Counted from the stretch's first letter, positions 28,944-37,558 are shown. The stretch is DNA of 64,000 bases from Brevibacillus brevis (GCF_900637055.1 NZ_LR134338.1:549001-613000); one strand, 5' to 3'. Numbers and translations are program-made. The notes: generated by a model from the sequence alone, not told the origin.

Positions 28944-29797
28944 ATATGCGAAGGAATCACGAATGTCGGGTTATGCTGGTTCAAGATATCTTCCATTCGC
29001 TGACGCACAGTCTCTTTATACGATAGATCTGGCAGAATGTAAAAGCGATTGCTCTTGATCGCCAGGAAGGTGTGATCAGCTACTTCTTTCGGAGAGATTC
29101 CTTGCTCGACACCTGAACGAATGAACTGGTCGATAGCGGTAGTCATCGGTGAAGGTTCCGCGATATCTTCTGGTTTGCTGTACTCGGCTGGACGATTGCG
29201 ATGGGCGTCACATATTTGCGTCTGAACAAAGCCGGGGCATAAAACGGAAACACCGATTTTAGATTGGATTATTTTCAATTCGTGGTAGAGGGTTTCCGAC
29301 AGACTGACCAACGCATGCTTGCTTACACGATAAATGCTATTCCCTGGTCCGGATTCAAGGCCAGCGAGAGAGGCTGTGTTCACGATGTGGCATTCTGTCC
29401 CTTGTTCTACCATCATGGGTACAAATATCCGTGTAGCGTGAATGGCTCCCCACAAGTTCACATTCATGACCCACTGCCAATCAGCAAGGGTGCTTTGCCA
29501 GATTGTCGAGCCTGCGCCAACCCCTGCATTGTTGAACAATAGATGGACAGCACCGAACGCATCTAGCGTTTTTTGTGCAAGCATCTGGATATCTTTTTCT
29601 TTGCTTACGTCCGTTACGACAGCGAGGACAGTTGCTCCTGCCGCCTGTAACTCCTGCTCTACTCTTTGGAGCGCCGCTACTTCCACATCGGCAAGGACAA
29701 CCTTCATCTGCTCTTCAGCACAGCGCGTTGCCAATGCACGTCCGATACCGCTGGCAGCTCCGGTAATGACCGCTACTTTGTTTTCAAACTGATTCAT
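28940..29797 (-). CDS. Short-chain dehydrogenase/reductase
   Basis: A 285-residue classical SDR. The nucleotide site TGAASGIG lies at residues 12-19, NNAG at about 90, the catalytic Ser in VNTASLAG, and YRVSK gives Tyr and Lys near residue 158. The Asp in LADVE after strand 2 favours NAD over NADP. I chose ATG 29797 (MNQFENKVAVITG) with GAGGAGG just upstream; the longer frame to 29917 has no ribosome site. The substrate is unknown, and the C-terminal region (SPKEVADHTFLAIK) resembles SDRs annotated as acting on alcohols or steroids. Confidence 0.9.
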   Translation of the reverse strand: MNQFENKVAVITGAASGIGRALATRCAEEQMKVVLADVEVAALQRVEQELQAAGATVLAVVTDVSKEKDIQMLAQKTLDAFGAVHLLFNNAGVGAGSTIWQSTLADWQWVMNVNLWGAIHATRIFVPMMVEQGTECHIVNTASLAGLESGPGNSIYRVSKHALVSLSETLYHELKIIQSKIGVSVLCPGFVQTQICDAHRNRPAEYSKPEDIAEPSPMTTAIDQFIRSGVEQGISPKEVADHTFLAIKSNRFYILPDLSYKETVRQRMEDILNQHNPTFVIPSHM

Positions 29798-29917
29798 GAT
29801 AAGCCTCCTCTTTAAAATGCAGACAATATAAAATATTGTTTTGATTATAATAGACAAATTATAAAAATGTCTATTTTTATTTGTGCGCGAGTGTAATCGA
29901 TGATACTGTGAGGGCAT

Positions 29918-30079
29918 GTGGTGAAAAAAGAAGCATATATTTTGTTTAGACTAGGAAAATGGGTGAGACCATTATGGAGCGAATCGGAACGCAGCATTCG
30001 CGTGATCGCCAAGCAGGACGAGGATCGTTGGCATCTGATCGCCAATTTCAAGGGACAAGGCTACACGGTTTCCGAATAA
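29918..30079 (+). CDS. Small hypothetical protein, 53 aa
   Basis: A 53-residue ORF with GTG 29918 (a second GTG follows at once) behind GAGGG. It is basic and Trp-rich: AYILFRLGKWVRPLWSESERS, then DEDRWHLIANFKGQGY. The composition looks protein-like, with a clear end before an AT-poor spacer. Its promoter would overlap that of the divergent SDR gene. I do not recognise it. Confidence 0.4.
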   Translation: MVKKEAYILFRLGKWVRPLWSESERSIRVIAKQDEDRWHLIANFKGQGYTVSE

Positions 30080-30144
30080 TTGGCTGCCCCCATAGTGGCT
30101 GCCCAAATGGATAGCTTATTGATTAGGTGGCAAACAGGTAGGGT

Positions 30145-30348
30145 ATGGTCGAACATGGATACATGATAGCGGAAAAGCGTTTCAAGCAGAGGTGTATAGG
30201 TGGGACGCGCAAAGAAAGGCAGAGATGCATGCTCAAGCCCAATCCGTACCCTTCTCGGGAGGCTTTGCTTCGTTGGAAGAAAGAGTTGGATGCAGAAAAA
30301 GAAAAAGCTAAAAAAAAGCACCCATGGGAGGGTGCTTTTACTCTATAA
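30145..30348 (+). CDS. Doubtful small ORF, 67 aa
   Basis: The frame (MVEHGYMIAEKRFKQ...) contains a plausible helix, PSREALLRWKKELDAEKEKAKK, but runs straight through the terminator at 30314-30339 and has only a weak ribosome site (AGGTAGGG). Another frame here also gives a reasonable peptide (GKAFQAEVYRWDAQRKAEMH), so this may be a decayed gene. Low confidence. Confidence 0.2.
   Translation: MVEHGYMIAEKRFKQRCIGGTRKERQRCMLKPNPYPSREALLRWKKELDAEKEKAKKKHPWEGAFTL
30314..30339 (-). terminator. Terminator of the minus-strand lipoprotein gene
   Basis: A 10-bp stem, AAAAGCACCC (30314-30323) with GGGTGCTTTT (30330-30339). On the minus strand it is followed by a long T-run. Confidence 0.8.
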
Positions 30349-30364
30349 AGGGAATGTTGTTTCC

Positions 30365-31012
30365 TTATTGCACTTTATAAGACATCAAAATTTCTTGCGC
30401 GAGCGGCTTCCACTCTTCCATTTGTGCTTCGGTGCAATTGAAAGTGGTCATCAGCATTTTGCCGTCGAGCTCTGTAAAGAAAATGAGGTTGTAAATTTTC
30501 GTATCAGCAGCAGGAGTCAGCAGTTCGAACACACCAACGTTTTTCCCGTTGATTTGGATTACTTCATCGCGATACCAGGTTGCATCTTGGTACATGTTGG
30601 AGAACGCTTGTTTCATAGGGTCCTTCATGTCTTTGATGATGCTGTCCTGAGCAGGTGTTTCCGTATGACTAAACGCGATGTTAATAGAACCTTTTTCATC
30701 GGTATAAATCAAGGAAGGACGATTTTCCGTTGGGTATTTTACTTTCGCCATTTCTTCAGACATGACAGTAAAGCCCTTTGGAATCAAGATTTCCACTTTG
30801 TCGTTCAGAACCTTTTTCGCTTCCAGCTTGTCGTTTGTGGTTGCAGTTGGCGCTGGTGCAGCCGAATCTGTTTTTGGAGCTTCAGTTGTTTTAGCAGCTT
30901 CTGTGGTTTGTGCTGCATTTTGCTCAGCTGGCTTTGTCTCAGCTGGCTTGTTCGAACAAGCGGAGACAGCCAACATGGAGAGCAACAAAGCTACGGATAC
31001 TAGTTTTTTCAT
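30365..31012 (-). CDS. Lipoprotein of unknown function
   Basis: A 215-residue lipoprotein with signal peptide and lipobox VSAC (Cys19), then about 40 residues rich in Thr, Ala, Pro and Lys as a cell-wall-spanning linker, then a compact domain of about 145 residues. That domain (VEILIPKGFTVMSEEMAKVKYP, then YNLIFFTELDGKMLMTTFNC) resembles PsbP/DUF1795-like lipoproteins, an assignment by general look only. ATG 31012 has AAGGTGG upstream. It is a single gene with its own terminator. Confidence 0.82.
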   Translation of the reverse strand: MKKLVSVALLLSMLAVSACSNKPAETKPAEQNAAQTTEAAKTTEAPKTDSAAPAPTATTNDKLEAKKVLNDKVEILIPKGFTVMSEEMAKVKYPTENRPSLIYTDEKGSINIAFSHTETPAQDSIIKDMKDPMKQAFSNMYQDATWYRDEVIQINGKNVGVFELLTPAADTKIYNLIFFTELDGKMLMTTFNCTEAQMEEWKPLAQEILMSYKVQ

Positions 31013-31166
31013 CTGAATTGATCCACCTTTTTATACATAATTGGAAATGTACGGAATTTCCTTTCCGATTCTATCATGCTGTGTATAATAATGGGAATAG
31101 ATGAGGTTAATTGAGAATATTCGAATAATAGTCCTCCTCTCTTACATGCTCATAGGTATTAGGACT

Positions 31167-31205
31167 AAATACACCCAATCATCTGATGGAAAAATGGGTG
31201 TATTT
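31167..31205 (-). terminator. Terminator of the MBL-fold gene
   Basis: An 11-bp perfect stem, AAATACACCCA (31167-31177) with TGGGTGTATTT (31195-31205), and a 17-base loop. Confidence 0.65.
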
Positions 31206-31213
31206 TCCTATTT

Positions 31214-32530
31214 TCATATATTGTGTGTCGTCATATAGCGGTTGCGAATCTTCTCTCCCACATAATTTACCGCAAAACGGACAAACGCCCAGTTCCATCC
31301 CATATAAATACCAAAATTGTTCAGCTGTGCGACATGCCCGAGCATGACAAAGCGCTTGAAACGGGCATTCCGACCTTTCGGAGCTTGCAGTCTTCCATTG
31401 ATGCGCAGCGTACTCCATCCCCACAAATGGGTGAAGCAATAATGCAGGGCTTCAGATGACAGCTCCACATCACAATCGAGTGGATCGCATGGGGATTCGA
31501 TCAACCCATCGGCTAGGGAAAAGCAAAAAGTCTTTTGATAGTCTGACAAATAAAAGGTAACGGGCCGAACGATAGAGAGAAACAGCGAATGATTATTTTT
31601 CCGTATCTGTTCCTTGAAGTCCAAGCCAGCCTGGAAGAGCCTGTCCGGTTCGATTTTGACCGAAGGAAGAAGAGTGGGAGAGGAAGCCATCTTCTCATAG
31701 TCTCGTGCGTAGAGGGCGAGCGCCTTCTCAGGATCATGAGCTTCATATGGCGTCCACGTATCGCCGGGATACAAAATAATTGGGATGGCATCCGTTTCTT
31801 CCTGCAGGAGGCGGTACACTCTATCTACTTTATTGATTGCATCATTCATGTAATAGTTTTCGTCGTGACAAAACCAGGCGAAGCTGGCGAAGGGAATCAC
31901 GTAGAGAGGCTGAAGGACTTCCACCTGTTTTCTCACCCGGGCGAGCTTTTCCATGGCTCTTTTTTTGCGGAGTAGGAAGTCTTCCTTGTTCCCTGCCCAG
32001 CCCGCATACGAGAATTGCGTCCATAATAGATCGATGTCACCGACACGGTTAAGGATATCCTTCGCTTCTTGGGTGGTGCTGACCTCGCAATCGTTCAGAT
32101 TCAGGATCGTCATGTCAGGTGTCTTGATGCACAGCCAGGAATCGCCGACCGGAAATGGCCGACACAAGACAGAAACATCGTCGGATAAGGAGTACCATTT
32201 GTCCGGGGAGAGCTCAATGACTTGCTGAAAGCCAAAGGCACGGCACCATTCGATCACTTTTTTATCGGCTGACTGCTGGTAGAGGATCGTGATTCGTCTG
32301 CGATACTCCTCGGGTATGGTTCGAAGACTCTGTGGATGAAAATGATCCGGATGCTCATGAGAAAACCATATATGCGTAATCTCGGCAAAATCCTCAGGGG
32401 TGAAGCGGGTCTTGGCTAACAAGCCCCAGCCGTTATCAAAGGCAGTTCCCGTTAGCCAAGGATCGGTCATTAATTTGATGGAATCATGTTCCCATAGAAA
32501 CGAAGCGTGGTTGACCATTTGAAATTTCAT
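31214..32530 (-). CDS. MBL-fold metallohydrolase
   Basis: A 438-residue protein with the metallo-beta-lactamase metal motif HEHPDH (His58, His60, Asp62, His63), preceded by ITHIWFS. Further likely ligands lie in LNLNDCE and near the C-terminal half of the fold. The order of motifs and GWAGNKEDF recall the MBL domain of CMP-N-acetylneuraminate hydroxylase-like proteins, but no Rieske cysteine/histidine set is seen. The last 150 residues (YLSDYQKTFCFSLADGLIE) form an extra domain. I chose ATG 32530 (MKFQMVNHASFLW), supported by an AGGGAGA site; the frame to 32680 lacks one. Substrate unknown. Confidence 0.85.
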   Translation of the reverse strand: MKFQMVNHASFLWEHDSIKLMTDPWLTGTAFDNGWGLLAKTRFTPEDFAEITHIWFSHEHPDHFHPQSLRTIPEEYRRRITILYQQSADKKVIEWCRAFGFQQVIELSPDKWYSLSDDVSVLCRPFPVGDSWLCIKTPDMTILNLNDCEVSTTQEAKDILNRVGDIDLLWTQFSYAGWAGNKEDFLLRKKRAMEKLARVRKQVEVLQPLYVIPFASFAWFCHDENYYMNDAINKVDRVYRLLQEETDAIPIILYPGDTWTPYEAHDPEKALALYARDYEKMASSPTLLPSVKIEPDRLFQAGLDFKEQIRKNNHSLFLSIVRPVTFYLSDYQKTFCFSLADGLIESPCDPLDCDVELSSEALHYCFTHLWGWSTLRINGRLQAPKGRNARFKRFVMLGHVAQLNNFGIYMGWNWAFVRFAVNYVGEKIRNRYMTTHNI

Positions 32531-32596
32531 GTGAGTTGTTCTCCCTATGTATACTAGCGATTTGCTAAAAGGGATGATCCTGCCGGGGAGAAAAAC

Positions 32597-32641
32597 GTGA
32601 CAGGAATTTGAAAAAAATATTTTTTCAGGGATTTGTGTCAC
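32597..32641. promoter_or_regulatory. Imperfect palindrome in a divergent promoter region
   Basis: GTGACAGGAATTTGAAAAAAAT and its imperfect mirror ending TGTGTCAC form a 45-base inverted repeat between the MBL-fold gene and the exported-protein gene. It may be an operator, or a hairpin in a leader. Confidence 0.3.
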
Positions 32642-32706
32642 AAGCTGTGCATGACGAGGATCGTAACAAGTGAACAGCAATCAACGAGTCGAAAGGATGA
32701 AACGAC

Positions 32707-33903
32707 ATGAAAAAGCAAGCACTTGTTACCGTCGGCATGGCAGCACTCCTTCTCTCAGCGGTATCCCCATTCGGGATCGCACAGGCACAAACCAACATGG
32801 TAGTCGCCGCGGATAAAGCCCAAGCGATTACTTTTGATCAGCTGGTCAAAGAAATGGACAAAAAACAACCCGTTTCCATGTACATCGAATCGACGCACAC
32901 ATCAAAATCGAAGCAGGGCACCGGGATCCAAAAGGCAAAAACATGGGATAACACGATCAAAGGAGAATGGAGAGAGGAAATCTCAGACGGGAAAAGGGTT
33001 CAGCATGCCGTAGGGAAGGCAGGCCAGGTGGCAGCGTATCAAGAAGGTGGCAGAGGATTTGTTCACTCCGCAACGATTGGCACATACGATAACGAAATCA
33101 ACAAGACGAAGCGAGAGCTACAGCGCTTGAAAGTGGCGTTGCCAGATTCGAAGGTGGCGATCACCGTGAAGGAAGCACAACTGTTGAATCGAGCCGTGTA
33201 TCACGTCGTCAAAAAAGAAGAGGCGAAAATCGATGGCAAGCCTCACCATTACCAGGATGACCTGTGGATTGACAGAGAAACGGGGCTGCTGCTCAAGCGC
33301 ACCTTCACCCACAATCAAGCACAAGCATTTTCGTACACCGTAGACAAGGTGGATTTCCAACCCGTTTTTGACGAGAAAACATTCGAAGTGAGCATTCCAG
33401 CGGGTGTGGAGCAGAGCAAGTTTTCCCCTGAGGTGGAAAAGGTAGTAGCCGAGGTAACCAAGCTTTTCCCAGACACTGCACAGTTTTCCGATTATGATAA
33501 CTACGGCATCGAAGGTAACTGGCAACTGCTGAAAATGTTTGAAGCGCAAAAACGGGTATACAGTCCGACTCCTCGTGCAGAAGCTTTCGTTATCATGGAT
33601 ACCCGTACAAATGAATTGAGTAAAGTAATGATCCAAAATCCAGAGTGGGTGTCGAAAAAGCTCCCTGCCGAGAAGGTGGCAAAAGAGAAAGCAGCCGCTT
33701 TCTTGAAACAGCTGGTGGGTGATCAAGCAAGCCAGTATAAAGTAGAGGCAAAGGTCGAGCGGGGCGGTGGCGGTGCCATTTTTGAAGACTATGATTATGG
33801 CTTTGTGACAGCAGATGTGACATTCCGACCAGCCAACGGCAAGGGGATCACCATTTCTGTAGATGAATCCGGTCGTATTGTAGGCTTTCAGTATACGGAA
33901 TAA
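32707..33903 (+). CDS. Secreted protein with LolA/RseB-like and YcdB/PepSY-like domains
   Basis: A 398-residue exported protein with a signal peptide (KKQALVTVGMAALLLSAVSP, cleavage likely after AQA) and no lipobox. Residues about 40-235 (WREEISDGKRVQHAVGKAGQ, then LWIDRETGLLLKRTF) resemble outer-membrane-sorting/RseB-like folds common in secreted Bacillota proteins. Residues about 310-398 (EKAAAFLKQLVGDQASQYKV) match the repeat type of the three YcdB/YcdC proteins at 36-41.5 kb, so they are distant relatives. The start has AAAGG upstream. A weak TGTAAC-like sequence at 32662 is too close to the start to be its promoter. Confidence 0.82.
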   Translation: MKKQALVTVGMAALLLSAVSPFGIAQAQTNMVVAADKAQAITFDQLVKEMDKKQPVSMYIESTHTSKSKQGTGIQKAKTWDNTIKGEWREEISDGKRVQHAVGKAGQVAAYQEGGRGFVHSATIGTYDNEINKTKRELQRLKVALPDSKVAITVKEAQLLNRAVYHVVKKEEAKIDGKPHHYQDDLWIDRETGLLLKRTFTHNQAQAFSYTVDKVDFQPVFDEKTFEVSIPAGVEQSKFSPEVEKVVAEVTKLFPDTAQFSDYDNYGIEGNWQLLKMFEAQKRVYSPTPRAEAFVIMDTRTNELSKVMIQNPEWVSKKLPAEKVAKEKAAAFLKQLVGDQASQYKVEAKVERGGGGAIFEDYDYGFVTADVTFRPANGKGITISVDESGRIVGFQYTE

Positions 33904-33922
33904 GGCGTAGTATTAACCTATT

Positions 33923-33960
33923 AGCTATCGCTTGTAGTTTTGGCGATGGCTGTTATTTTA
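33923..33960 (+). terminator. Terminator of the exported-protein gene
   Basis: A 9-bp stem, AGCTATCGC (33923-33931) with GCGATGGCT (33943-33951), then GTTATTTTA. Confidence 0.65.
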
Positions 33961-33974
33961 CAGGAAAGAAAAGA

Positions 33975-34004
33975 GACAAAGTCGCCAGTGCTGGCGACTT
34001 TGTC
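33975..34004 (-). terminator. Terminator of the PPC-domain gene
   Basis: A 14-bp perfect hairpin (33975-33988 with 33991-34004) around a two-base centre. On the minus strand it is followed by TCTCTTTTCTTT. Confidence 0.8.
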
Positions 34005-34011
34005 ATGTTTA

Positions 34012-34440
34012 TTAGTTTGGTAACACATAAGTATATACAGAATAATTGAAGTTGTTGTAATCGTAATTGTAAGAGTGTCCTTCAACTTTAAAAGTGTATT
34101 CTTTTCCAGCAACTAAATCCACATCGAAATAATCTTTCGTTAAAGTAGTCTCGTTTGAACCCATTATTAGTCTGAATTCTTGCTTAGGAGCTTTGGAGTA
34201 GGCGAGTTGAAAACGGACTTTTTGATTTACGGTAGGAGTAAACTTGAAGTAATCTTGCTGGTCTCCGTTATTTCTATCCAGTTTACCGTTAATTTGGTTT
34301 CCATCAGCTACATGAAAAACATTTGCAGTGTCTCTGTTATTGTTTGGCTCATTATCATGGTATACGGCAGCAAATGCGGATGCAGATGTACTTAGTACGA
34401 GTGTTAGGGCAAGTAGACCAGTAGTAGCAAATTTTTTCAT
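34012..34440 (-). CDS. Secreted stand-alone PPC-domain protein
   Basis: A 142-residue exported protein with a signal peptide ending SAFA|AVYHDNEPNNN. The mature part is one bacterial pre-peptidase C-terminal (PPC)-type beta-sandwich: EPNNNRDTANVF, then GDQQDYFKFTP, then VAGKEYTFKVEGH. PPC domains normally sit behind secreted peptidase domains; here no enzyme is attached, so it may bind wall or calcium on its own. ATG 34440 has AGGAGG upstream. A promoter lies at 34480-34508. Confidence 0.85.
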   Translation of the reverse strand: MKKFATTGLLALTLVLSTSASAFAAVYHDNEPNNNRDTANVFHVADGNQINGKLDRNNGDQQDYFKFTPTVNQKVRFQLAYSKAPKQEFRLIMGSNETTLTKDYFDVDLVAGKEYTFKVEGHSYNYDYNNFNYSVYTYVLPN

Positions 34441-34479
34441 GTAAATACCTCCTGAGTATGTAAAATTTGGGACAAATAA

Positions 34480-34508
34480 AACATATCAATTATTTGGATA
34501 ATTGTAAA
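34480..34508 (-). promoter_or_regulatory. Candidate sigma-A promoter of the PPC-domain gene
   Basis: On the minus strand, TTTACA (34508-34503), 17 bases, TATGTT (34485-34480). The -35 box matches 5 of 6 and the -10 box 4 of 6. An inverted repeat, CACTAA with TTAGTG, lies about 20-45 bases upstream. Confidence 0.45.
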
Positions 34509-34582
34509 TATATGCTAACTGTGTTCACTAATCTTTCACATTTAGTGATTAGGAAGACTCACTGAAATTTATATAAAACGAC

Positions 34583-34611
34583 AAAAAGCATTCGGAATAC
34601 GAATGCTTTTT
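34583..34611 (-). terminator. Terminator of the nitroreductase gene
   Basis: A 12-bp perfect stem, AAAAAGCATTCG (34583-34594) with CGAATGCTTTTT (34600-34611), loop GAATA. Confidence 0.8.
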
Positions 34612-34632
34612 ACGTGGACCCAATTGTTGGTT

Positions 34633-35295
34633 TTACCCAATAAAACGAATAATCTCTTCTTTCGCTTGTCTGGTTTTCGTACGGGGCTCATTTTTCCGGT
34701 AGCCAAAAGCCACCATGCAAGCGACGCCGAAGCGTTCTCTGTCGAGGAGTCCCTCGGCCGCAAGGATATCCTCAACTTTTTCTTTTGCAAAGCCTTCAAT
34801 GGGGCACGAATCAATGCCGATCATGGCAGCAGACGTCATCATATTGCCAAGCGCGATATAGGTCTGTCTGGATGCCCATTCGAACATGACTCGCTCGTCG
34901 TCAAACAGGGCGAAGTCGTTTTTCAGGAAGTGATCGTAAGCAGCGCCTTTTTGCTGTACAACGTTTTCCGGCAAGTCCTGCGTGTCTTTCATCATATGTT
35001 GGATATATTCGGAATCAGCTGCCATATCTTGTTTCGTCCGCGCCAGTACGATGACGAAATGGCTTGCGGTCGGCAGTTGTTTTTGTGCACCCCATGTGAC
35101 GGGTAACAGCTTCTCTCTAAGAGTCGGATCTTGCAGCACAAGGAAGTTCCATGGCTCGAAGCCAAAGGAGCTGGGCGACAGGCGAGCTGTCTCCATAATA
35201 AAGTCAAAGTCTTCCGTCGTAATTTTTTTAGCTGCATCAAACTCTTTGCAGGCATGTCTGAATTGATAAGCTTCTATGATTTGATCTTTATGCAT
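34633..35295 (-). CDS. NAD(P)H nitroreductase, NfsB/YodC-like
   Basis: A 220-residue flavin-dependent nitroreductase. RHACKEFDAAKKI near the N-terminus, ARLSPSSFGFEPWNFLV with the FMN-contacting Ser-Pro-Ser, and the C-terminal VAFGYRKNEPRTKTR are typical. Members reduce nitro groups and quinones using FMN. It is divergent from an HxlR-family regulator 236 bases away, the same layout as yodC/yodB in Bacillus subtilis, so induction by quinone or electrophile stress is likely (inference). Confidence 0.92.
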   Translation of the reverse strand: MHKDQIIEAYQFRHACKEFDAAKKITTEDFDFIMETARLSPSSFGFEPWNFLVLQDPTLREKLLPVTWGAQKQLPTASHFVIVLARTKQDMAADSEYIQHMMKDTQDLPENVVQQKGAAYDHFLKNDFALFDDERVMFEWASRQTYIALGNMMTSAAMIGIDSCPIEGFAKEKVEDILAAEGLLDRERFGVACMVAFGYRKNEPRTKTRQAKEEIIRFIG

Positions 35296-35481
35296 AATGT
35301 CATCCTACTTTCGAATAAGTTTATGAAACCGTTGATAGAAAATGGGCGATTTCCGATGAGGGTCTCTCCCTTTAGGGGTGGAGAGCGACGTCAACTTGGT
35401 CTACCCGAACTTGCTTTTCCATGAGCTCCCTCCTTTAAAATTGTTTTACAAAATAGAGCATACCGAATACACTAAAGAAAA

Positions 35482-35512
35482 GTAAGTACGCACTTTTTCG
35501 GTTAATACTTAC
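35482..35512. promoter_or_regulatory. Candidate HxlR operator
   Basis: An inverted repeat, GTAAGTA (35482-35488) with TACTTAC (35506-35512), with 17 bases between the arms, just upstream of the HxlR gene. AAGTA-type half-sites are usual for DUF24/HxlR regulators. Confidence 0.4.
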
Positions 35513-35531
35513 GAAAAGGGAAGTGAGTGGG

Positions 35532-35912
35532 ATGAAGAAGAAACCAGCGATGAGGTACCTATTAAATGGCAAGGAATATCCATGCCCGATCGAGCTTGCC
35601 GTCTCGGTTTTTGCGGGACGATGGAAGGTATCAATCATTTGTCAGCTGTTCAAAGGGAAAAAAAGGTACGGAGAGTTAAAGAAAAATATAATCGGTGTGA
35701 ATCATAAAATGCTGGCAGAACAATTGCGGGAGTTGGAGGAAGCAGGAATCGTCAAGCGTGAAGTGTATCCTGTCGTTCCGCCAAAAGTAGAATACGAGTT
35801 AACCGAGCTAGGGCAAGGCTTGGGACCTGTCATTGAGTATTTGCGAGAATGGGGAGAACATTTTCAAACAGAGGAACCAGAAGAGTCTCTATCTACTGCT
35901 CACGGGTCCTGA
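35532..35912 (+). CDS. HxlR-family transcriptional regulator
   Basis: A 126-residue winged-helix regulator. CPIELAVSVFAGRWKVSIICQL carries the redox-type cysteine near the N-terminus, and GVNHKMLAEQLRELEEAGIVKREVYP is the recognition-helix and wing region. I chose ATG 35532, which has AAGGGA 11 bases before; GTG 35523 is too close to that site. In YodB/CatR-type proteins the conserved N-terminal cysteine senses quinones or diamide; here it is Cys21 by my count. It probably represses the divergent nitroreductase and itself. Confidence 0.9.
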   Translation: MKKKPAMRYLLNGKEYPCPIELAVSVFAGRWKVSIICQLFKGKKRYGELKKNIIGVNHKMLAEQLRELEEAGIVKREVYPVVPPKVEYELTELGQGLGPVIEYLREWGEHFQTEEPEESLSTAHGS

Positions 35913-35917
35913 AAACC

Positions 35918-35941
35918 GCCACCTGAATGGGTGGTTTTTTT
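35918..35941 (+). terminator. Short terminator after the HxlR gene
   Basis: A 5-6 bp stem, CCACC (35919-35923) with GGTGG (35930-35934), followed by TTTTTTTATTTT. The T-run runs into the ECF promoter that follows. Confidence 0.5.
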
Positions 35942-35945
35942 ATTT

Positions 35946-35973
35946 TGTAACCTCCCTGTGGTTTTTCCGACTA
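35946..35973 (+). promoter_or_regulatory. ECF-type promoter, TGTAAC-N16-CGACTA
   Basis: TGTAAC at 35946-35951 and CGACTA at 35968-35973 with a 16-base spacer. Boxes and spacing equal those at 39903-39930, and the spacer parts CTCC and GTGG are shared too. The Bacillus SigX consensus is TGTAAC-N17-CGAC. It precedes the first YcdB/YcdC paralog and the sigma gene downstream. Confidence 0.75.
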
Positions 35974-36022
35974 TTACATAGGACAAAAAAACAAACACAA
36001 AATTCCTCGGGAGGGAACAACT

Positions 36023-37549
36023 GTGAAGCATACAAAGAAATTGGCAGGTACTTTTTTGATGGCAAGCCTGTTGGCGACAACTCCGCTATGGCTGCAACAC
36101 CAAACGATGACCGTACAAGCTGCGACCAATCAGGGGCAGGAAGTGAAGCTCTCACCAGCAGCAGAAAAAACACTCCAGAAGCTATACGCCATCCAGCCTG
36201 AATTAAAAAGCATGGACAAAAAGATGAACGGACCGAAAAACGGCGTGTACGAGCTGCGCTTTGACAAAGGAATTGCCCCAGGCAAGATGGAGCTGTATGC
36301 CATGGTGGGCTTGAATGCAACGACAGGAGCTTTGCATAGCTACGAAAACGAACAGGAAATGCAGAAGCAAAACAATCAGCCATCGGAAGCGATTGCCAAA
36401 CAAAAATCAGCGGCATTTTTGCAAAAGCTCTTGGGCGATGATTTCAAAAAGTACAAAGCCACTCAGACAACAAAGGGCGAATGGGATGCTGTTACCTATA
36501 CGCGTCACGAACATGGAGTACCTGTTTTCACTGATCGCTATGTCGTTGGCGTCAACAGTTCGAGTGTCATGTACGTGAACACGTTTGAAGGCGCCCCGCT
36601 CCGAGCAGCCTCCTCCTTGTTTGCCAAGCCAGGAAAGGTAATGTCCAAAGAAGAAGTGACGGGGAAAGTCGCTTCGCTCATGGAGCTCACGTATTCCGCG
36701 CATAAAAAGGAGACAGGAAAGCCTGCCTTGAAATATTCGCTGGAGTCGACCGGATATGTGAATGCCGTCACAGGAGCTGAAATCGAGAGTGCCTCCTCTC
36801 ATAAAAGCCGCTACTCTGATGCCATAGCGGTCAAGCCAGGCGGCAAAAAGTTCACAGTCAGCAATGCGGATGAAGCTGCGAAGGTACTGACAGAAGAGTT
36901 CCAAATCAAGATGGATGGAATCGCGTTAGAGACAGATACGCATACCCCAGCGGATATGAAAGGGGAAGGGGAAACGATTTACAAGTCCAAGGGAAGAGAC
37001 GGCAGGGTCACGGTCTATACGAACAACAACGAAGTGACCGGCTTCCAAGTCCGAGGAAAAGTCGAGATGGCCAGTGCTACCCAGCATGGCAACAAACCAG
37101 CAAATGCCCAGCTTTCGTATGAGCAAGCCAAGGAAAAAGCGGTTCAGTTTTTGCAGCCTTACCTCGACTCCAGTGTAAATGAGCTGAAGATTGATCAGAC
37201 CAAGATCATGATGCCTTCTGCAACGGCATACAGCTTCAGCTTCTATGCTCTCCATGACGGTGTAGTCGTGACAGATCAGCATTACCTCGTCAACGTAGAC
37301 GGACAGTCCGGGGAAATCGTGAATTTTATGGACTATTTTACGAAGCCTACTGCTCCGTTCCCGGACAAAAAGACAGCCATTTCCAAAGAAGCTGCCGCTA
37401 AACAGTTTTTGAAAGACCGTCCTGCTGTGCTGGGGTACATGTTCCCTGTTCAGGACAACAAGGTGCAAGCAAAGCCGACTCTGGTTTATTCCATCGACAC
37501 AGTCTCTTCCTTCTTGCTTGATGCGGTAACAGGAAAGTCATTCAAATAA
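36023..37549 (+). CDS. Secreted YcdB/YcdC-domain protein 1
   Basis: A 508-residue exported protein with signal peptide (KHTKKLAGTFLMASLLATTP, cleavage likely near VQAA). The body has PepSY-like YcdB/YcdC repeats: AFLQKLLGDDFKKYKAT, YTRHEHGVPVFTDRYVVGVN and, near the C-terminus, DGVVVTDQHYLVNVDGQSGEIVNF. GTG 36023 follows GGGAGGG. It is about 60-70 percent similar by eye to the two paralogs at 38-41.5 kb. It lies directly behind an ECF-type promoter and before the sigma gene, separated only by a hairpin with a poor T-run, so it is probably the first gene of the sigma operon. Confidence 0.87.
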   Translation: MKHTKKLAGTFLMASLLATTPLWLQHQTMTVQAATNQGQEVKLSPAAEKTLQKLYAIQPELKSMDKKMNGPKNGVYELRFDKGIAPGKMELYAMVGLNATTGALHSYENEQEMQKQNNQPSEAIAKQKSAAFLQKLLGDDFKKYKATQTTKGEWDAVTYTRHEHGVPVFTDRYVVGVNSSSVMYVNTFEGAPLRAASSLFAKPGKVMSKEEVTGKVASLMELTYSAHKKETGKPALKYSLESTGYVNAVTGAEIESASSHKSRYSDAIAVKPGGKKFTVSNADEAAKVLTEEFQIKMDGIALETDTHTPADMKGEGETIYKSKGRDGRVTVYTNNNEVTGFQVRGKVEMASATQHGNKPANAQLSYEQAKEKAVQFLQPYLDSSVNELKIDQTKIMMPSATAYSFSFYALHDGVVVTDQHYLVNVDGQSGEIVNFMDYFTKPTAPFPDKKTAISKEAAAKQFLKDRPAVLGYMFPVQDNKVQAKPTLVYSIDTVSSFLLDAVTGKSFK

Positions 37550-37558
37550 TCGTATTCG

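Noticed and set aside
30200..31003. 267-residue plus-strand ORF
   Set aside because: It runs antisense to a clear lipoprotein gene with signal peptide and ribosome site; its translation is Phe/Arg/Cys-rich and has no domain.
32662..32688. CGTAAC-N17-CGAG as a third ECF promoter
   Set aside because: Neither box matches fully, and the start of transcription would fall on the ribosome site of the gene at 32707.
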